From assembly GCF_000988205.1 (NCBI RefSeq), contig NZ_LAYQ01000010.1:62001-126000 (forward strand): DNA of 64,000 nucleotides. Direction: 5' to 3'. This document shows positions 55,479 through 63,202 of this stretch, piece by piece (within the stretch, counting starts at the first letter, position 1; each line of letters begins with the position of its first letter). The position numbers were made by a program, and so were the translations under genes. The notes under the pieces are model-generated. The model was not told the origin of the DNA. It saw only the letters and a list, made by a program, of their open reading frames with translations, and searched no databases. Origin of the DNA: Corynebacterium minutissimum. Lineage in GTDB: Bacteria; Actinomycetota; Actinomycetes; Mycobacteriales; Mycobacteriaceae.

Positions 55479-55484
55479 TACACT
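55479..55484 (+). promoter_or_regulatory. -10 element (TACACT) of luxS, nearly leaderless
   Basis: TACACT ends 8 bases before the luxS ATG, so transcription would start within about 2 bases of the start codon. No ribosome binding site is needed in such leaderless actinobacterial transcripts. Confidence 0.5.
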
Positions 55485-55492
55485 GGGAAAGC

Positions 55493-55969
55493 ATGACTGA
55501 GAAGAACACCGAGAACAAGATCAACGTAAAGTCCTTCGAGCTCGACCACCGGCTTGTCGACGCCCCCTATATCCGCGTCGCCGACCGCACCGACCTGGGC
55601 GGCGGAGTCGAGATTATCAAGTATGACCTGCGCTTCTGCCAGCCCAACAAGGAGCACCTCGGCACCGAGGCAATCCACTCGGTGGAGCACATGATGGCCA
55701 ACTTCATGCGCAACTACACCAACAAGCTCATCGGTTTTGCCCCGATGGGCTGCCGCACCGGCTTCTACGCCATCACCAACGGCATGGAGCAGGACGAGCT
55801 GCTCCGCGCCGTCGAGGGCGCACTCAATGACATCCTCAACGCCACCGAGGTTCCCGCCGCCAACGAGGTACAGTGCGGCTGGGGCGCCCACCACTCACTC
55901 GAGGGCGCACAGGAGGCCGCACGCGATTTCCTCGCGGCCAAGGATGAGTGGCTCAACGTCATGGCCTAA
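55493..55969 (+). CDS. luxS: S-ribosylhomocysteine lyase LuxS
   Basis: 158 residues. Cleaves S-ribosylhomocysteine to homocysteine and DPD, the AI-2 precursor. The metal site HSVEHMMANFMRN (HxxEH, about residues 62-66), the active-site Cys in GFAPMGCRTGFY (about 88) and the third metal ligand in EVQCGWGAHHSLEGA (Cys about 131) are all present. Full length. No methionine-cycle partner gene is adjacent. Confidence 0.96.
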   Translation: MTEKNTENKINVKSFELDHRLVDAPYIRVADRTDLGGGVEIIKYDLRFCQPNKEHLGTEAIHSVEHMMANFMRNYTNKLIGFAPMGCRTGFYAITNGMEQDELLRAVEGALNDILNATEVPAANEVQCGWGAHHSLEGAQEAARDFLAAKDEWLNVMA

Positions 55970-55999
55970 GCGGCGGTGAAAGCTTGGGGCAATGGAGCC

Positions 56000-56203
56000 C
56001 TAACAGCTAGTGCTCGAGGCGTCGGATCTGGATGCGGGAGAAAACAGCCCGGCGACGCCGAGCCCCAAGACGCTCGCCATTAAGGTGCAGCGCGCTGCGC
56101 TGAACTCCGCGAACAGGCCTGGGACCAACAGCATCGCCACCGCGCAAAGAAGGGCCGAAACAAAGAGGAGGATGGCAAAGAGTACGTCTTTGGGGATGTA
56201 CAT
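56000..56203 (-). CDS. Small two-helix membrane protein
   Basis: 67 residues: MYIPKDVLFAILLFVSALLCAVAMLLVPGL contains one long hydrophobic helix and a second follows at about 38-56. AAAGGACC precedes the ATG at a good distance, supporting translation. Family unknown. Confidence 0.5.
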   Translation of the reverse strand: MYIPKDVLFAILLFVSALLCAVAMLLVPGLFAEFSAARCTLMASVLGLGVAGLFSPASRSDASSTSC

Positions 56204-56277
56204 GCGAGGTCCTTTCTGGGCACCTAGTGTTTGCGGCGGCGAGCTAGCAATTCAACGCTATTTTAAATATTTCGCAC

Positions 56278-57408
56278 TTATATTTCTACCCCTAGCCAGA
56301 TGGGCTCCGGCTCCAACGTCACGCCGAAGGCCTTTTGAACCCCGGCGCGAATCTCGCGGGCCAGCGCAACGATGTCATCTGCGGTGGCCTCACCGCGGTT
56401 GGTCAGCGCCAGGGTGTGCTTGGTGGACAGGGTTGCCTTCGCACCTGACTCTTCACCCGGGTAGCCCTTGGCAAAGCCGGCTCGCTCGATGAGCCAGGCG
56501 GCGGAGAGCTTTTCCTTTCCTTCTCCAGATGCGGTGCCGCTTGTCGGCACCGCATGGCGCGGCATGCGGTCCGCATCCTCGTCGCCGCGGGCGGCGCGGA
56601 CGGCTTCCTGGATGGAATCGGCAAGCTGCGGTTCCACGATGGGGTTGGTAAAGAAAGAACCGGCTGACCAGGTGTCGTGGTCTTCTGGGTCGAGCACCAT
56701 GCCCTTGCCGCGACGCAGCTTCAGCACTTCCTCACGGACTTCCGCGACCGGGCGGCGCTCACCGGGGTTCTGGGTGAGCTGGCCAAAGCGCAGGGGTGTG
56801 GACAGTCCATCGGTGGTCAGCTGCAGCTCGATAGCCAGCACCACGCCGCGTCCAGTGAACTTCAGGTTGGAGTAGCGATACGCCAGCTCTAATTCTTCCG
56901 CCGGTACCCAGCTCGCGGTCCGCGTAGCGCGCTCATAGAGGTAGACCTGCGTGAGGACGTCGGAGGTCTCCGCGCCATAGGCGCCGACGTTCTGTACCGG
57001 TACGGCACCCGCATTGCCCGGGATGCCGGACAGGCACTCAATGCCGCCCAGGCCGCACTCCACGGTCAGGGCCACGACGTCATCCCACACCGCGCCCGCA
57101 TCAGCGCGCACGAGGCCGTTGGCCACGGTGACATCGATATCCTCGAAGTCGAGCACCACGACCACGACATCCAGCTGACCTTCCGCCACCACGAGGTTGG
57201 AGCCACCGCCGACGACGAGGTAGTCCTGGGAGGCGTCGTCAAGCGCGGCCAAGGCCGCAACCGCCGACTCAGCGCTGCCGCAGCGCACCGTCACCAGCGG
57301 TGCACCACCGATGCGCAGCGTCGTGAGATCGGCGAAGGTGGTCTCGGAATCCAGCGTGACTCCGTCAATGTCAGCGAGGGTCAGGAATTTATCTAGCACG
57401 TCTACCAA
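56278..57408 (-). CDS. murB: UDP-N-acetylenolpyruvoylglucosamine reductase
   Basis: 376 residues, second step of UDP-MurNAc synthesis. FAD-binding motifs: FADLTTLRIGGAPL near residue 26, YLVVGGGSNLVV near 68, GIECLSGIPGNAGAVPVQNVGAYGAE near 118. The catalytic Ser-containing SAGSFFTNPIV is near 238. The start is TTG at 57408, or GTG three codons later (57399). It is divergent from the DUF2505 gene with only 15 bases between start codons. Confidence 0.95.
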   Translation of the reverse strand: MVDVLDKFLTLADIDGVTLDSETTFADLTTLRIGGAPLVTVRCGSAESAVAALAALDDASQDYLVVGGGSNLVVAEGQLDVVVVVLDFEDIDVTVANGLVRADAGAVWDDVVALTVECGLGGIECLSGIPGNAGAVPVQNVGAYGAETSDVLTQVYLYERATRTASWVPAEELELAYRYSNLKFTGRGVVLAIELQLTTDGLSTPLRFGQLTQNPGERRPVAEVREEVLKLRRGKGMVLDPEDHDTWSAGSFFTNPIVEPQLADSIQEAVRAARGDEDADRMPRHAVPTSGTASGEGKEKLSAAWLIERAGFAKGYPGEESGAKATLSTKHTLALTNRGEATADDIVALAREIRAGVQKAFGVTLEPEPIWLGVEI

Positions 57409-57423
57409 GGTAGTCTGTAACTC

Positions 57424-57915
57424 ATGTCAACCCGTAGCGAAAACACCGTTATCATCAACCAGCCCATCGATAAGGTGCACAAGGCACTGACCACTCAGGA
57501 GTACTGGGACTTCATCGTGGCCAAGCTGTCCCCGGAACCGGGTACCGTGCACGAGTTCACCGGCAACACCGCTGTGCTCTACGAAATTCTTCCGACCTCC
57601 CTCCTTCCGGAGGCCGTTCGCGCCATGGTCTCCCAGGATCTGAAGGAAAAGCGCACCGTGACCATCGGCGAGTTGGTCGACGAGCAGATTTCCGTCTCCT
57701 TCACCGCTGACGTCAAGGGCACCCCGGTCGACTTCAAGGGTGACATCACCTACAAGGCCCAGGATGAGACCACCGTTCTGGATTACGTCACCGAGGTTTC
57801 CGTCAACATCCCGATGATGGGCGCTGCCATCGAGCCGAAGGTCGCTGAAGCTCTGCAGGAGCTCTACACCAACGAGGGCAAGCTCACCGAAGAGTGGATC
57901 TCCAACAACCTCTAA
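57424..57915 (+). CDS. DUF2505 family protein (START-like fold)
   Basis: 163 residues: ENTVIINQPIDKVHKALTTQEYWDFIVAKLSPEPG and a C-terminal helix (AEALQELYTNEGKLTEEWI) match the actinobacterial DUF2505, an SRPBCC-like lipid-binding fold. TAGTCT ends 7 bases before the ATG, so the mRNA is probably leaderless. Function unknown. Confidence 0.85.
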   Translation: MSTRSENTVIINQPIDKVHKALTTQEYWDFIVAKLSPEPGTVHEFTGNTAVLYEILPTSLLPEAVRAMVSQDLKEKRTVTIGELVDEQISVSFTADVKGTPVDFKGDITYKAQDETTVLDYVTEVSVNIPMMGAAIEPKVAEALQELYTNEGKLTEEWISNNL

Positions 57916-57942
57916 ACAACTCCCTACACCACAGTTGTTGCC

Positions 57943-58752
57943 ATGGCCGATCACGCGCATAACCTGAAGGCTCAGGAAAGCGCTGGTCGGCCTTTTGGCG
58001 TTGTTACCCGCGGCACCACCAACCCCAACCGCCTGCGCCGCTGCGATCGGTGGATGGTGGCGCACCCGGAGATCTCCTCGCTGTTGCGCTCCACGAGTAA
58101 GCCGCTGGCTCTCGACGTCGGCTACGGCGCTTCCCACACCACCACCGTGGAGTGGGCCGGCTGGCTGCGCAGCGTTAACCCGCATACCCGGGTAACGGGC
58201 CTAGAGATTTCCCCCGAGCGCGTCCTGCCGCCGCGCGATGGTGTCAGCTTCGAGCTCGGCGGCTTCGAGCTTGCCGGCTACCGCCCGCAGCTGGTGCGCG
58301 CCTTCAATGTGCTGCGCCAGTACGACGTCGACCAGGTGGAGAAAGCCTGGAACACGGTGACTTCACGCTTGGCTCCCGGCGGCTACTTCGTGGAGGGAAC
58401 CTGCGACGAGCTGGGACGCAGATCGGCCTGGGTGCTTCTCGACGCCTCCGGCCCGCGCACGCTGACCCTCGCCTGGGATCCCTTCGACGTGGAGCGCCCC
58501 AGCGATATTGCGGAGCGCCTTCCCAAAATCCTCATCCACCGCAACGTGCCGGGTGAACCGATCCACGAGCTCTTGCAAGCGGCCGACGCCGCCTGGGACC
58601 GCGCCGCCGGCTGGTCTCCATATGGCCCGCGGGTGCGCTGGCGCATGGCGCGCGAAGAACTCCGGCAGACAGTCCCCATCCACCCGGTGAACCGCCGCCT
58701 GCGGGACAACGTTCTCACAGTGGATTGGGACCTGGTAGTTGGCCAACTTTAA
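57943..58752 (+). CDS. SAM-dependent methyltransferase (class I)
   Basis: 269 residues. The SAM-binding glycine-rich motif LALDVGYGASHTTTVEWAGWL is near residue 52 and VTGLEISPERVLPP (acidic adenosine contact) near 85. No substrate-specific motif recognised. Probably co-transcribed with the DUF2505 gene 27 bases upstream; the next gene starts 24 bases after its stop. Confidence 0.8.
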   Translation: MADHAHNLKAQESAGRPFGVVTRGTTNPNRLRRCDRWMVAHPEISSLLRSTSKPLALDVGYGASHTTTVEWAGWLRSVNPHTRVTGLEISPERVLPPRDGVSFELGGFELAGYRPQLVRAFNVLRQYDVDQVEKAWNTVTSRLAPGGYFVEGTCDELGRRSAWVLLDASGPRTLTLAWDPFDVERPSDIAERLPKILIHRNVPGEPIHELLQAADAAWDRAAGWSPYGPRVRWRMAREELRQTVPIHPVNRRLRDNVLTVDWDLVVGQL

Positions 58753-58775
58753 TCCAGTGCGCCACACTAGTAGTC

Positions 58776-59573
58776 ATGGCTTCTTCTAAATCTCCCGCCT
58801 CGACGGCCTGGAAAATTTTCATCGGCGTACTGGTGACGCTCCTGCTCATCATCTTGCTTGCTGAGCTCGGCCTGCGCTGGTTCTTGGGTTCTCAGATGAA
58901 GAGCCAATTTACCCAGTCCGCCAAGGAGCAGGGCGTGGAGACCTCCGAGGAACCGGAGGTGAGCTTTGGTGCCAGCCCTATGGTCTTTGGTTTGCTCAAC
59001 GGCAAGATTCCGCAGATGGATATGAAGACCCCGTCCACGCTGAAGATTGAGGGCACCACCATCACCGGCCAACCGGCCGCTGATGTGCACGTCGAAGACA
59101 TGACGCTGTCCAAGGAGCCGGTTGCGGGCACGCTGCGGGCTTCGACGACGGTGCCGGATCAGTTCCTGCTCGCCAGCTTCCAAAAGGCCATTGCTGAGCA
59201 GTCCGGCTATGACGCCTTGGGCAACCTGGTGGTCACCGCGATTACCGCCAACGATGCCGAGGACGACCTCGAGGTGGAATTTGCCGGTGGCCTAGCCACG
59301 CTCTCGCTCAAGCCGGAGGCTCGCGACGGCAAGCTCGCCATCGATGCGAAGGAAGCATCGCTCTTCGGCTTCGACCTGCCCGAGCAGGCGACCTCCGCGA
59401 TCTCGAATGCCTTGGCCGAAGGCATGGAGGAACAGCTCGCGGGCCAGCAGCTGACCTTTGAATCCGTGGATGTTGGGGCTGGGGAACTGACGCTCACCCT
59501 CATTGGCCACGACGTTCCAATGAGCGAACTCGATTCCGCCACCGCGCCAGCACAGCAGGCACCGGCTAATTAA
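58776..59573 (+). CDS. DUF2993 family (LmeA-like) lipid-binding protein
   Basis: 265 residues from the ATG at 58776. One N-terminal membrane anchor (about 11-36), then a DUF2993 extracytoplasmic domain: VSFGASPMVFGLLNGKIPQMDMKTPSTLKI near 64-93 and FESVDVGAGELTLTLIGHDV near 230. LmeA in mycobacteria binds phosphoinositides and acts in lipomannan synthesis. A Gln/Ala/Pro tail ends it. Confidence 0.85.
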   Translation: MASSKSPASTAWKIFIGVLVTLLLIILLAELGLRWFLGSQMKSQFTQSAKEQGVETSEEPEVSFGASPMVFGLLNGKIPQMDMKTPSTLKIEGTTITGQPAADVHVEDMTLSKEPVAGTLRASTTVPDQFLLASFQKAIAEQSGYDALGNLVVTAITANDAEDDLEVEFAGGLATLSLKPEARDGKLAIDAKEASLFGFDLPEQATSAISNALAEGMEEQLAGQQLTFESVDVGAGELTLTLIGHDVPMSELDSATAPAQQAPAN

Positions 59574-59576
59574 GAA

Positions 59577-60026
59577 TTAAAGGCTCTCTATGGAGAGCTG
59601 CGTATCCAGGGCTTCGTCGTCTGAAACGACGGAGCCCGTTTCAATGAGGCACTGATAGCCCGCTTGCTCGGCAGCACGCGCATACTCCGGCAACGGCAGA
59701 GCCGGACGCTCAGGAAGAATGAGCCCCAAGCGCACGGGCAGCGGGCAGGCCTCGCGGAGAGTGACGAGCTCGGAGAGGAGCGAGGTGGCATCCCCGAGCA
59801 GCGCATCCACCGCAACCCACACCTCGGCGGCACCTGATTGCACGGCCAGCCGCGCCTCCGCCGCCTTCACCAAAGAGTGGTGGCGCCCGGTGGGATAACC
59901 GGCAACGGCAATGACGTGTTCGGCGCCCTCAGCGGCAAGCACATGGTGCGGGGAGACCAGCACTCGTTGTTGCCCCGCCGACTGGTTTCGCACCTCCTCC
60001 ACGGAGGCCTCAAGCAGATTCAGCAT
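59577..60026 (-). CDS. DeoC-like aldolase fold protein, short and lacking active-site lysine
   Basis: 149 residues resembling deoxyribose-phosphate aldolase: RVLVSPHHVLAAEGAEHVIAVAGYPTGRHHSLVKAAEARLAVQSGAAEVWVAVDALLGD spans about 21-79. Compared with DeoC, the catalytic region E-(V/I)-D-M-V is EVWVAV, and the K-T-S-T-G-F catalytic lysine segment and the last third of the barrel are absent. It is probably not an aldolase. Its 3' end contains one copy of the 22-base repeat also found at 21169. Confidence 0.65.
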   Translation of the reverse strand: MLNLLEASVEEVRNQSAGQQRVLVSPHHVLAAEGAEHVIAVAGYPTGRHHSLVKAAEARLAVQSGAAEVWVAVDALLGDATSLLSELVTLREACPLPVRLGLILPERPALPLPEYARAAEQAGYQCLIETGSVVSDDEALDTQLSIESL

Positions 60027-60319
60027 TAGTAGGAATAATCGCCGTTGATGATGGCCTTGAGCTGCGGGCGCACATCAAACCAGTACACGCCAGTAATGAT
60101 GGCGCCAATCCAGCTAACAAAAGGCAAGGGCAGGTTCATCACCACGGCAGAACCGAAGAGCAGCCCGACCCATACCCACTTGTTCTGGCGGTCACCAGCA
60201 CGGAAAGCGTCTTCGCGCGTCATCGCTGCCAAGACGGCGCCGATGAGGGCGAAGAGAGATACCGCGATGAAAATGTAGTGCGGTATCGACGCAAGAATGT
60301 TAAGAAAAGTGTGCATCAA
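60026..60319 (-). CDS. DUF2516 family membrane protein
   Basis: 97 residues with about three membrane segments; the end VYWFDVRPQLKAIINGDYSY and the middle AFRAGDRQNKWVWVGLL match DUF2516 of corynebacteria and mycobacteria. Start overlaps or abuts the DeoC-like gene downstream at 60026. Function unknown. Confidence 0.85.
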   Translation of the reverse strand: MMHTFLNILASIPHYIFIAVSLFALIGAVLAAMTREDAFRAGDRQNKWVWVGLLFGSAVVMNLPLPFVSWIGAIITGVYWFDVRPQLKAIINGDYSY

Positions 60320-60329
60320 GAAAGACTAA

Positions 60330-60791
60330 CTAGTTCTCGTCAACTACTTCGCCGTCAATGACATCATCATTCGGCTTCTGTGCGTAGGGGTTGCGCGGGC
60401 TTTGCGGCTCCTGCGGCTGCTGGGCATGCTTGCCCTCCGCGCGCTGCTCCTTGGCGTTGTTGATAGCGCCCTGCACACCCTCACGGGTCTCGTTGAAGGC
60501 CGTGGTGAAATCCTCACGGGCCTTCTCAAAAGACTCCGAGTTGCGGGTCTCACGGGCGGCGGAGGACACAGACTCCCCAATGTTCTTGGCCGTGGAGGTC
60601 ACGCGGTCGAGGAAGGACTCTTCCTTCGCAGTGCCATCACCCATGCCCGCCTCATCGGCGGCACGCGCAATGCGATCCGCCTGTGCGCTCTGGGCTTGGT
60701 TCTGGCGCTCTTCCTTGAAACGGCCACCAAAATCCTTGGCCACACCAAAAGCAGAGGAACCGGCATTCTTGATCGAGTCAAATACGGACAT
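60330..60791 (-). CDS. Hydrophilic helical protein of a corynebacterial family
   Basis: 153 residues from the ATG at 60791 (MSVFDSIKNAGSSAFGVAKDFGG). Strongly charged, with likely amphipathic helices (EESFLDRVTSTAKNIGESVSSAARE) and a Gln/Pro-rich acidic tail (NPYAQKPNDDVIDGEVVDEN). The repeated amphipathic helices resemble lipid- or membrane-interacting stress proteins. Function unknown. Confidence 0.75.
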   Translation of the reverse strand: MSVFDSIKNAGSSAFGVAKDFGGRFKEERQNQAQSAQADRIARAADEAGMGDGTAKEESFLDRVTSTAKNIGESVSSAARETRNSESFEKAREDFTTAFNETREGVQGAINNAKEQRAEGKHAQQPQEPQSPRNPYAQKPNDDVIDGEVVDEN

Positions 60792-60806
60792 GGTCGTCAC
60801 TCCTTG

Positions 60807-62141
60807 TTAGACGCCAAAAAGCAGATGATTAACAGTGTAGATAACCAACCCCGCCAGCGCACCCACAACCGTGCCGTTGAGGCGGATGAACTGCAGGTCC
60901 TTGCCCACCATGAGCTCGATATTCTCGGAAGCCTCCTGGGCATCCCAGCGCTTAATGGTCTCCGGAATAATCGCGATGATCTCCGGGGCGAATTTCTCCA
61001 CCGCGTAGCGCGCGGCCTTGTCCACCAGCTCGTTGGCTTGGGCCAGGAACTCGGAATCCTCCAGCAGGCGGTGCGCCAATTCCTTCACCTTGGCGGTGAT
61101 CTTCTGGCGCAGGAAGGACTCTGGGTCGGTGAGCTGTTCAATGAGCGTGGAGGAGACCGTCGCCCACATCGCCGCCGGCGCCTTCTGCGCCTGATCGGAG
61201 GCCAGCATCTCCTGCTTGATACCTTCGATGCGCCCGCGCATGTCCTCATCCCACTGCAGGTCCGAGGCCAGCTTGGACAGGTTGCGGCGAATGGCTAGGC
61301 GGGCTTCGTGGTTGCCGTTGCGGCGAACTTCATCGGCGAAGTCCACGAGTTCGGCGTAGACCTTCTCCCCCACCATCTCGCGGGCAAAGCGCGGCGCCCA
61401 GCCGGGCATGCGCTCATCGATAGCGGTGACCACCGTGGATTCCATGCCGAGGATCTTGCCGTGTGCCCAGTCAATGAGGTCATCCTCCAACGGGCGCACC
61501 TTGCCTTCCGCGATATAGCCCTCCAACAGGCGTCCTAGCGGCGGGCCCCATTCCGGCTCTGCCAGACGGTCCATGACTTGGGTGCGGATGAACTGCTCTG
61601 CCTCCGCCGGGTCTAGGTCTGCGACCACGCTGGCTGCGCGCTCACCAATCCACGCGGAGACCTCCTCCGCCCGCCCAGGCTCCACGCCCTGGCGCGCCAA
61701 CCACAGCGGTATCTCCGCCTCCCGCACCTTGGCGCTGAGTGCGTCCGCGGTGAGGAAGTTCTCCTCCACGAAGTCCTTGAGCGCATCACCCACACGGTCC
61801 TTGTTGTTGGGGATAAGTGCGGTGTGCGGGATGGGCAGCCCCATGGGCCGGCGGAACAGCGCGGTCACGGCGAACCAGTCCGCCAGTCCACCGACCATTC
61901 CTGCCTCCGCTGCCGCGCGCACGTAACCCACCCAGACGGGAGCCCCGCTTGCCGACGCCTGCCACCACGAGCACCCCAAAAAGATCACCGCCGCAGCAAT
62001 CAGGAAGGACAGCGCAATCGCCTTCCAGCGGCGCAGGTCCGCCCGGCGCGCCTCCTGGTTTCCTGGCTGCGGCACAAACGACGTCTGCGACGCCGACGTT
62101 TCCCGAGCCGGCTCAAGCCCTGCGTCTGCGCGGTGCGTCAT
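60807..62141 (-). CDS. DUF445 family membrane protein
   Basis: 444 residues. After a 35-residue charged tail come membrane helices at about 43-60 and 70-92 with the family signature AAAEAGMVGGLADWFAVTALFRRP and IPHTALIPNNKDRVG. A long helical cytoplasmic region follows and a C-terminal helix LNGTVVGALAGLVIYTVNHLL ends it. Widely conserved next to DUF2516 genes in actinobacteria; role unknown. Confidence 0.9.
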   Translation of the reverse strand: MTHRADAGLEPARETSASQTSFVPQPGNQEARRADLRRWKAIALSFLIAAAVIFLGCSWWQASASGAPVWVGYVRAAAEAGMVGGLADWFAVTALFRRPMGLPIPHTALIPNNKDRVGDALKDFVEENFLTADALSAKVREAEIPLWLARQGVEPGRAEEVSAWIGERAASVVADLDPAEAEQFIRTQVMDRLAEPEWGPPLGRLLEGYIAEGKVRPLEDDLIDWAHGKILGMESTVVTAIDERMPGWAPRFAREMVGEKVYAELVDFADEVRRNGNHEARLAIRRNLSKLASDLQWDEDMRGRIEGIKQEMLASDQAQKAPAAMWATVSSTLIEQLTDPESFLRQKITAKVKELAHRLLEDSEFLAQANELVDKAARYAVEKFAPEIIAIIPETIKRWDAQEASENIELMVGKDLQFIRLNGTVVGALAGLVIYTVNHLLFGV

Positions 62142-62256
62142 GGGTTGGTTCTCCTTGGGTCTGCGTAATGATGGGGAATAGTGAATCCATTAATCAACAT
62201 TAGTGGGCGTACCGGACACATTCGATTGCCACCAACACTAAGATCGACTCCTAGCT

Positions 62257-62577
62257 TTATGAACGCCAGCCTGCCGAGGGCCCGTTTGTGGTTCCGTAGA
62301 TGAACCGTCCGGCATCCAACGCCTGCTGATCAAAGAAACCGAACCTAGCCGCCAGCACGCCTTTCGCCTTCTGGTGGTTACGGGAAGTGGCGGTCATGAA
62401 CACCACACCCGCCATCAACTCGGCGAGCTTCTCCGGTGTCACCCAGTTGGATGATTCCTCGGTGTGGTCGTTGTCGATGTCCATCACGACACAGTCCGAG
62501 GAAATGAAGCTCGCAGACGAGCGCCGGTCGTTGGTGTAGGTGGCGGCGACGTGATCCAACAGCGCAGTGGTGGTCAT
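62257..62577 (-). pseudogene. Remnant of a phage/plasmid primase-like protein with internal deletion
   Basis: 106 residues. CVVMDIDNDHTEESSNWVTP resembles the catalytic DxD start of archaeo-eukaryotic-type primases in mobile elements, and FFDQQALDAGRFIYGTTN is a later motif of the same proteins. Between them, TSRNHQKAKGVLAARFG joins pieces that are normally about 25 residues farther apart. A decayed replication gene of an integrated element. Confidence 0.55.
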
Positions 62578-63090
62578 CTGGCGTCCTCGCCTTCACGCTC
62601 GACCACCGGCAGCAGGCCACGGATGTTCTTCAACAGGTCATAGATGAACAGGCGGCCTTTCTGCGTCCAGTACATGTGGGTGCAGGTCTTGCCCTCGTCG
62701 TACTCGTACGTCTTGGACTGGGTGTAACCCTTCTCAGCAAACTTGGCGTAGAGGAACCAACGCCCGGACTGGTGAAACTGCACCTGCTCCCCGTGCAGAA
62801 TCTGGTTGAGCTTCTTCGCCGACAGGCCGTAGTCCTTGGCGATCTCGGTGGTGGTGATCAGCGACGGCGACGCCAGCACCACGTCGTAATAGGACACCTT
62901 CGCTGGTAAACCTGACCTGCTGGATGCCACCAGCCCTTTCAAGGGGGTAGTGATTAACGACCCCCTGCAATGACGCGCCAGGGCATCTTTCGTGTTGGCG
63001 TAGCCGAGGGCGGTCGCCACGTCCCGGCCGCAGAACAGGACCTGCCCGCCCGAGGTGATGGTTCGGATCGTACCGATGGCTCCATGTCCC
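62574..63090 (-). pseudogene. Phage antirepressor remnant (BRO-N fused to KilA-C-like domain)
   Basis: Read from about 63090: HGAIGTIRTITSGGQVLFCG RDVATALGYANTKDAL ARHCRG is the BRO-N domain start, and SPSLITTTEIAKDYGLSAKKL ... WTQKGRLFIYDLL is a KilA-C/ANT C-terminal domain. The second half of BRO-N is missing and no good start exists upstream. It overlaps the primase remnant by 4 bases. Both point to an old prophage or mobile island at this end of the window. Confidence 0.65.
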
Positions 63091-63096
63091 GTGCTC

Positions 63097-63190
63097 TTGC
63101 CTCGGCGTCATCAACCAGGTAACCTCGTAGTCAACATGACCGGTTCCGCTTCCCGCCTCAATGGGAGTCCAGGGCCGGTCTTCGTTTTTG
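63097..63190 (+). ncRNA. Promoter and hairpin RNA candidate upstream of the Abi_2 gene
   Basis: TTGCCT (63097-63102) and TAACCT (63120-63125) with an exact 17-base spacer form a sound promoter; the start site would be near 63132. Directly after it, GACCGG (63138-63143) pairs with CCGGTC (63175-63180), with an inner TCCC/GGGA stem (63151-63154 and 63163-63166). The outer stem is followed by TTCGTTTTTG, as in an intrinsic terminator. The Abi start follows at 63203-63209. Short structured RNAs are known upstream of abiF genes; whether this one belongs to that class is an inference. Confidence 0.5.
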
Positions 63191-63202
63191 TATCAAACAG
63201 GG

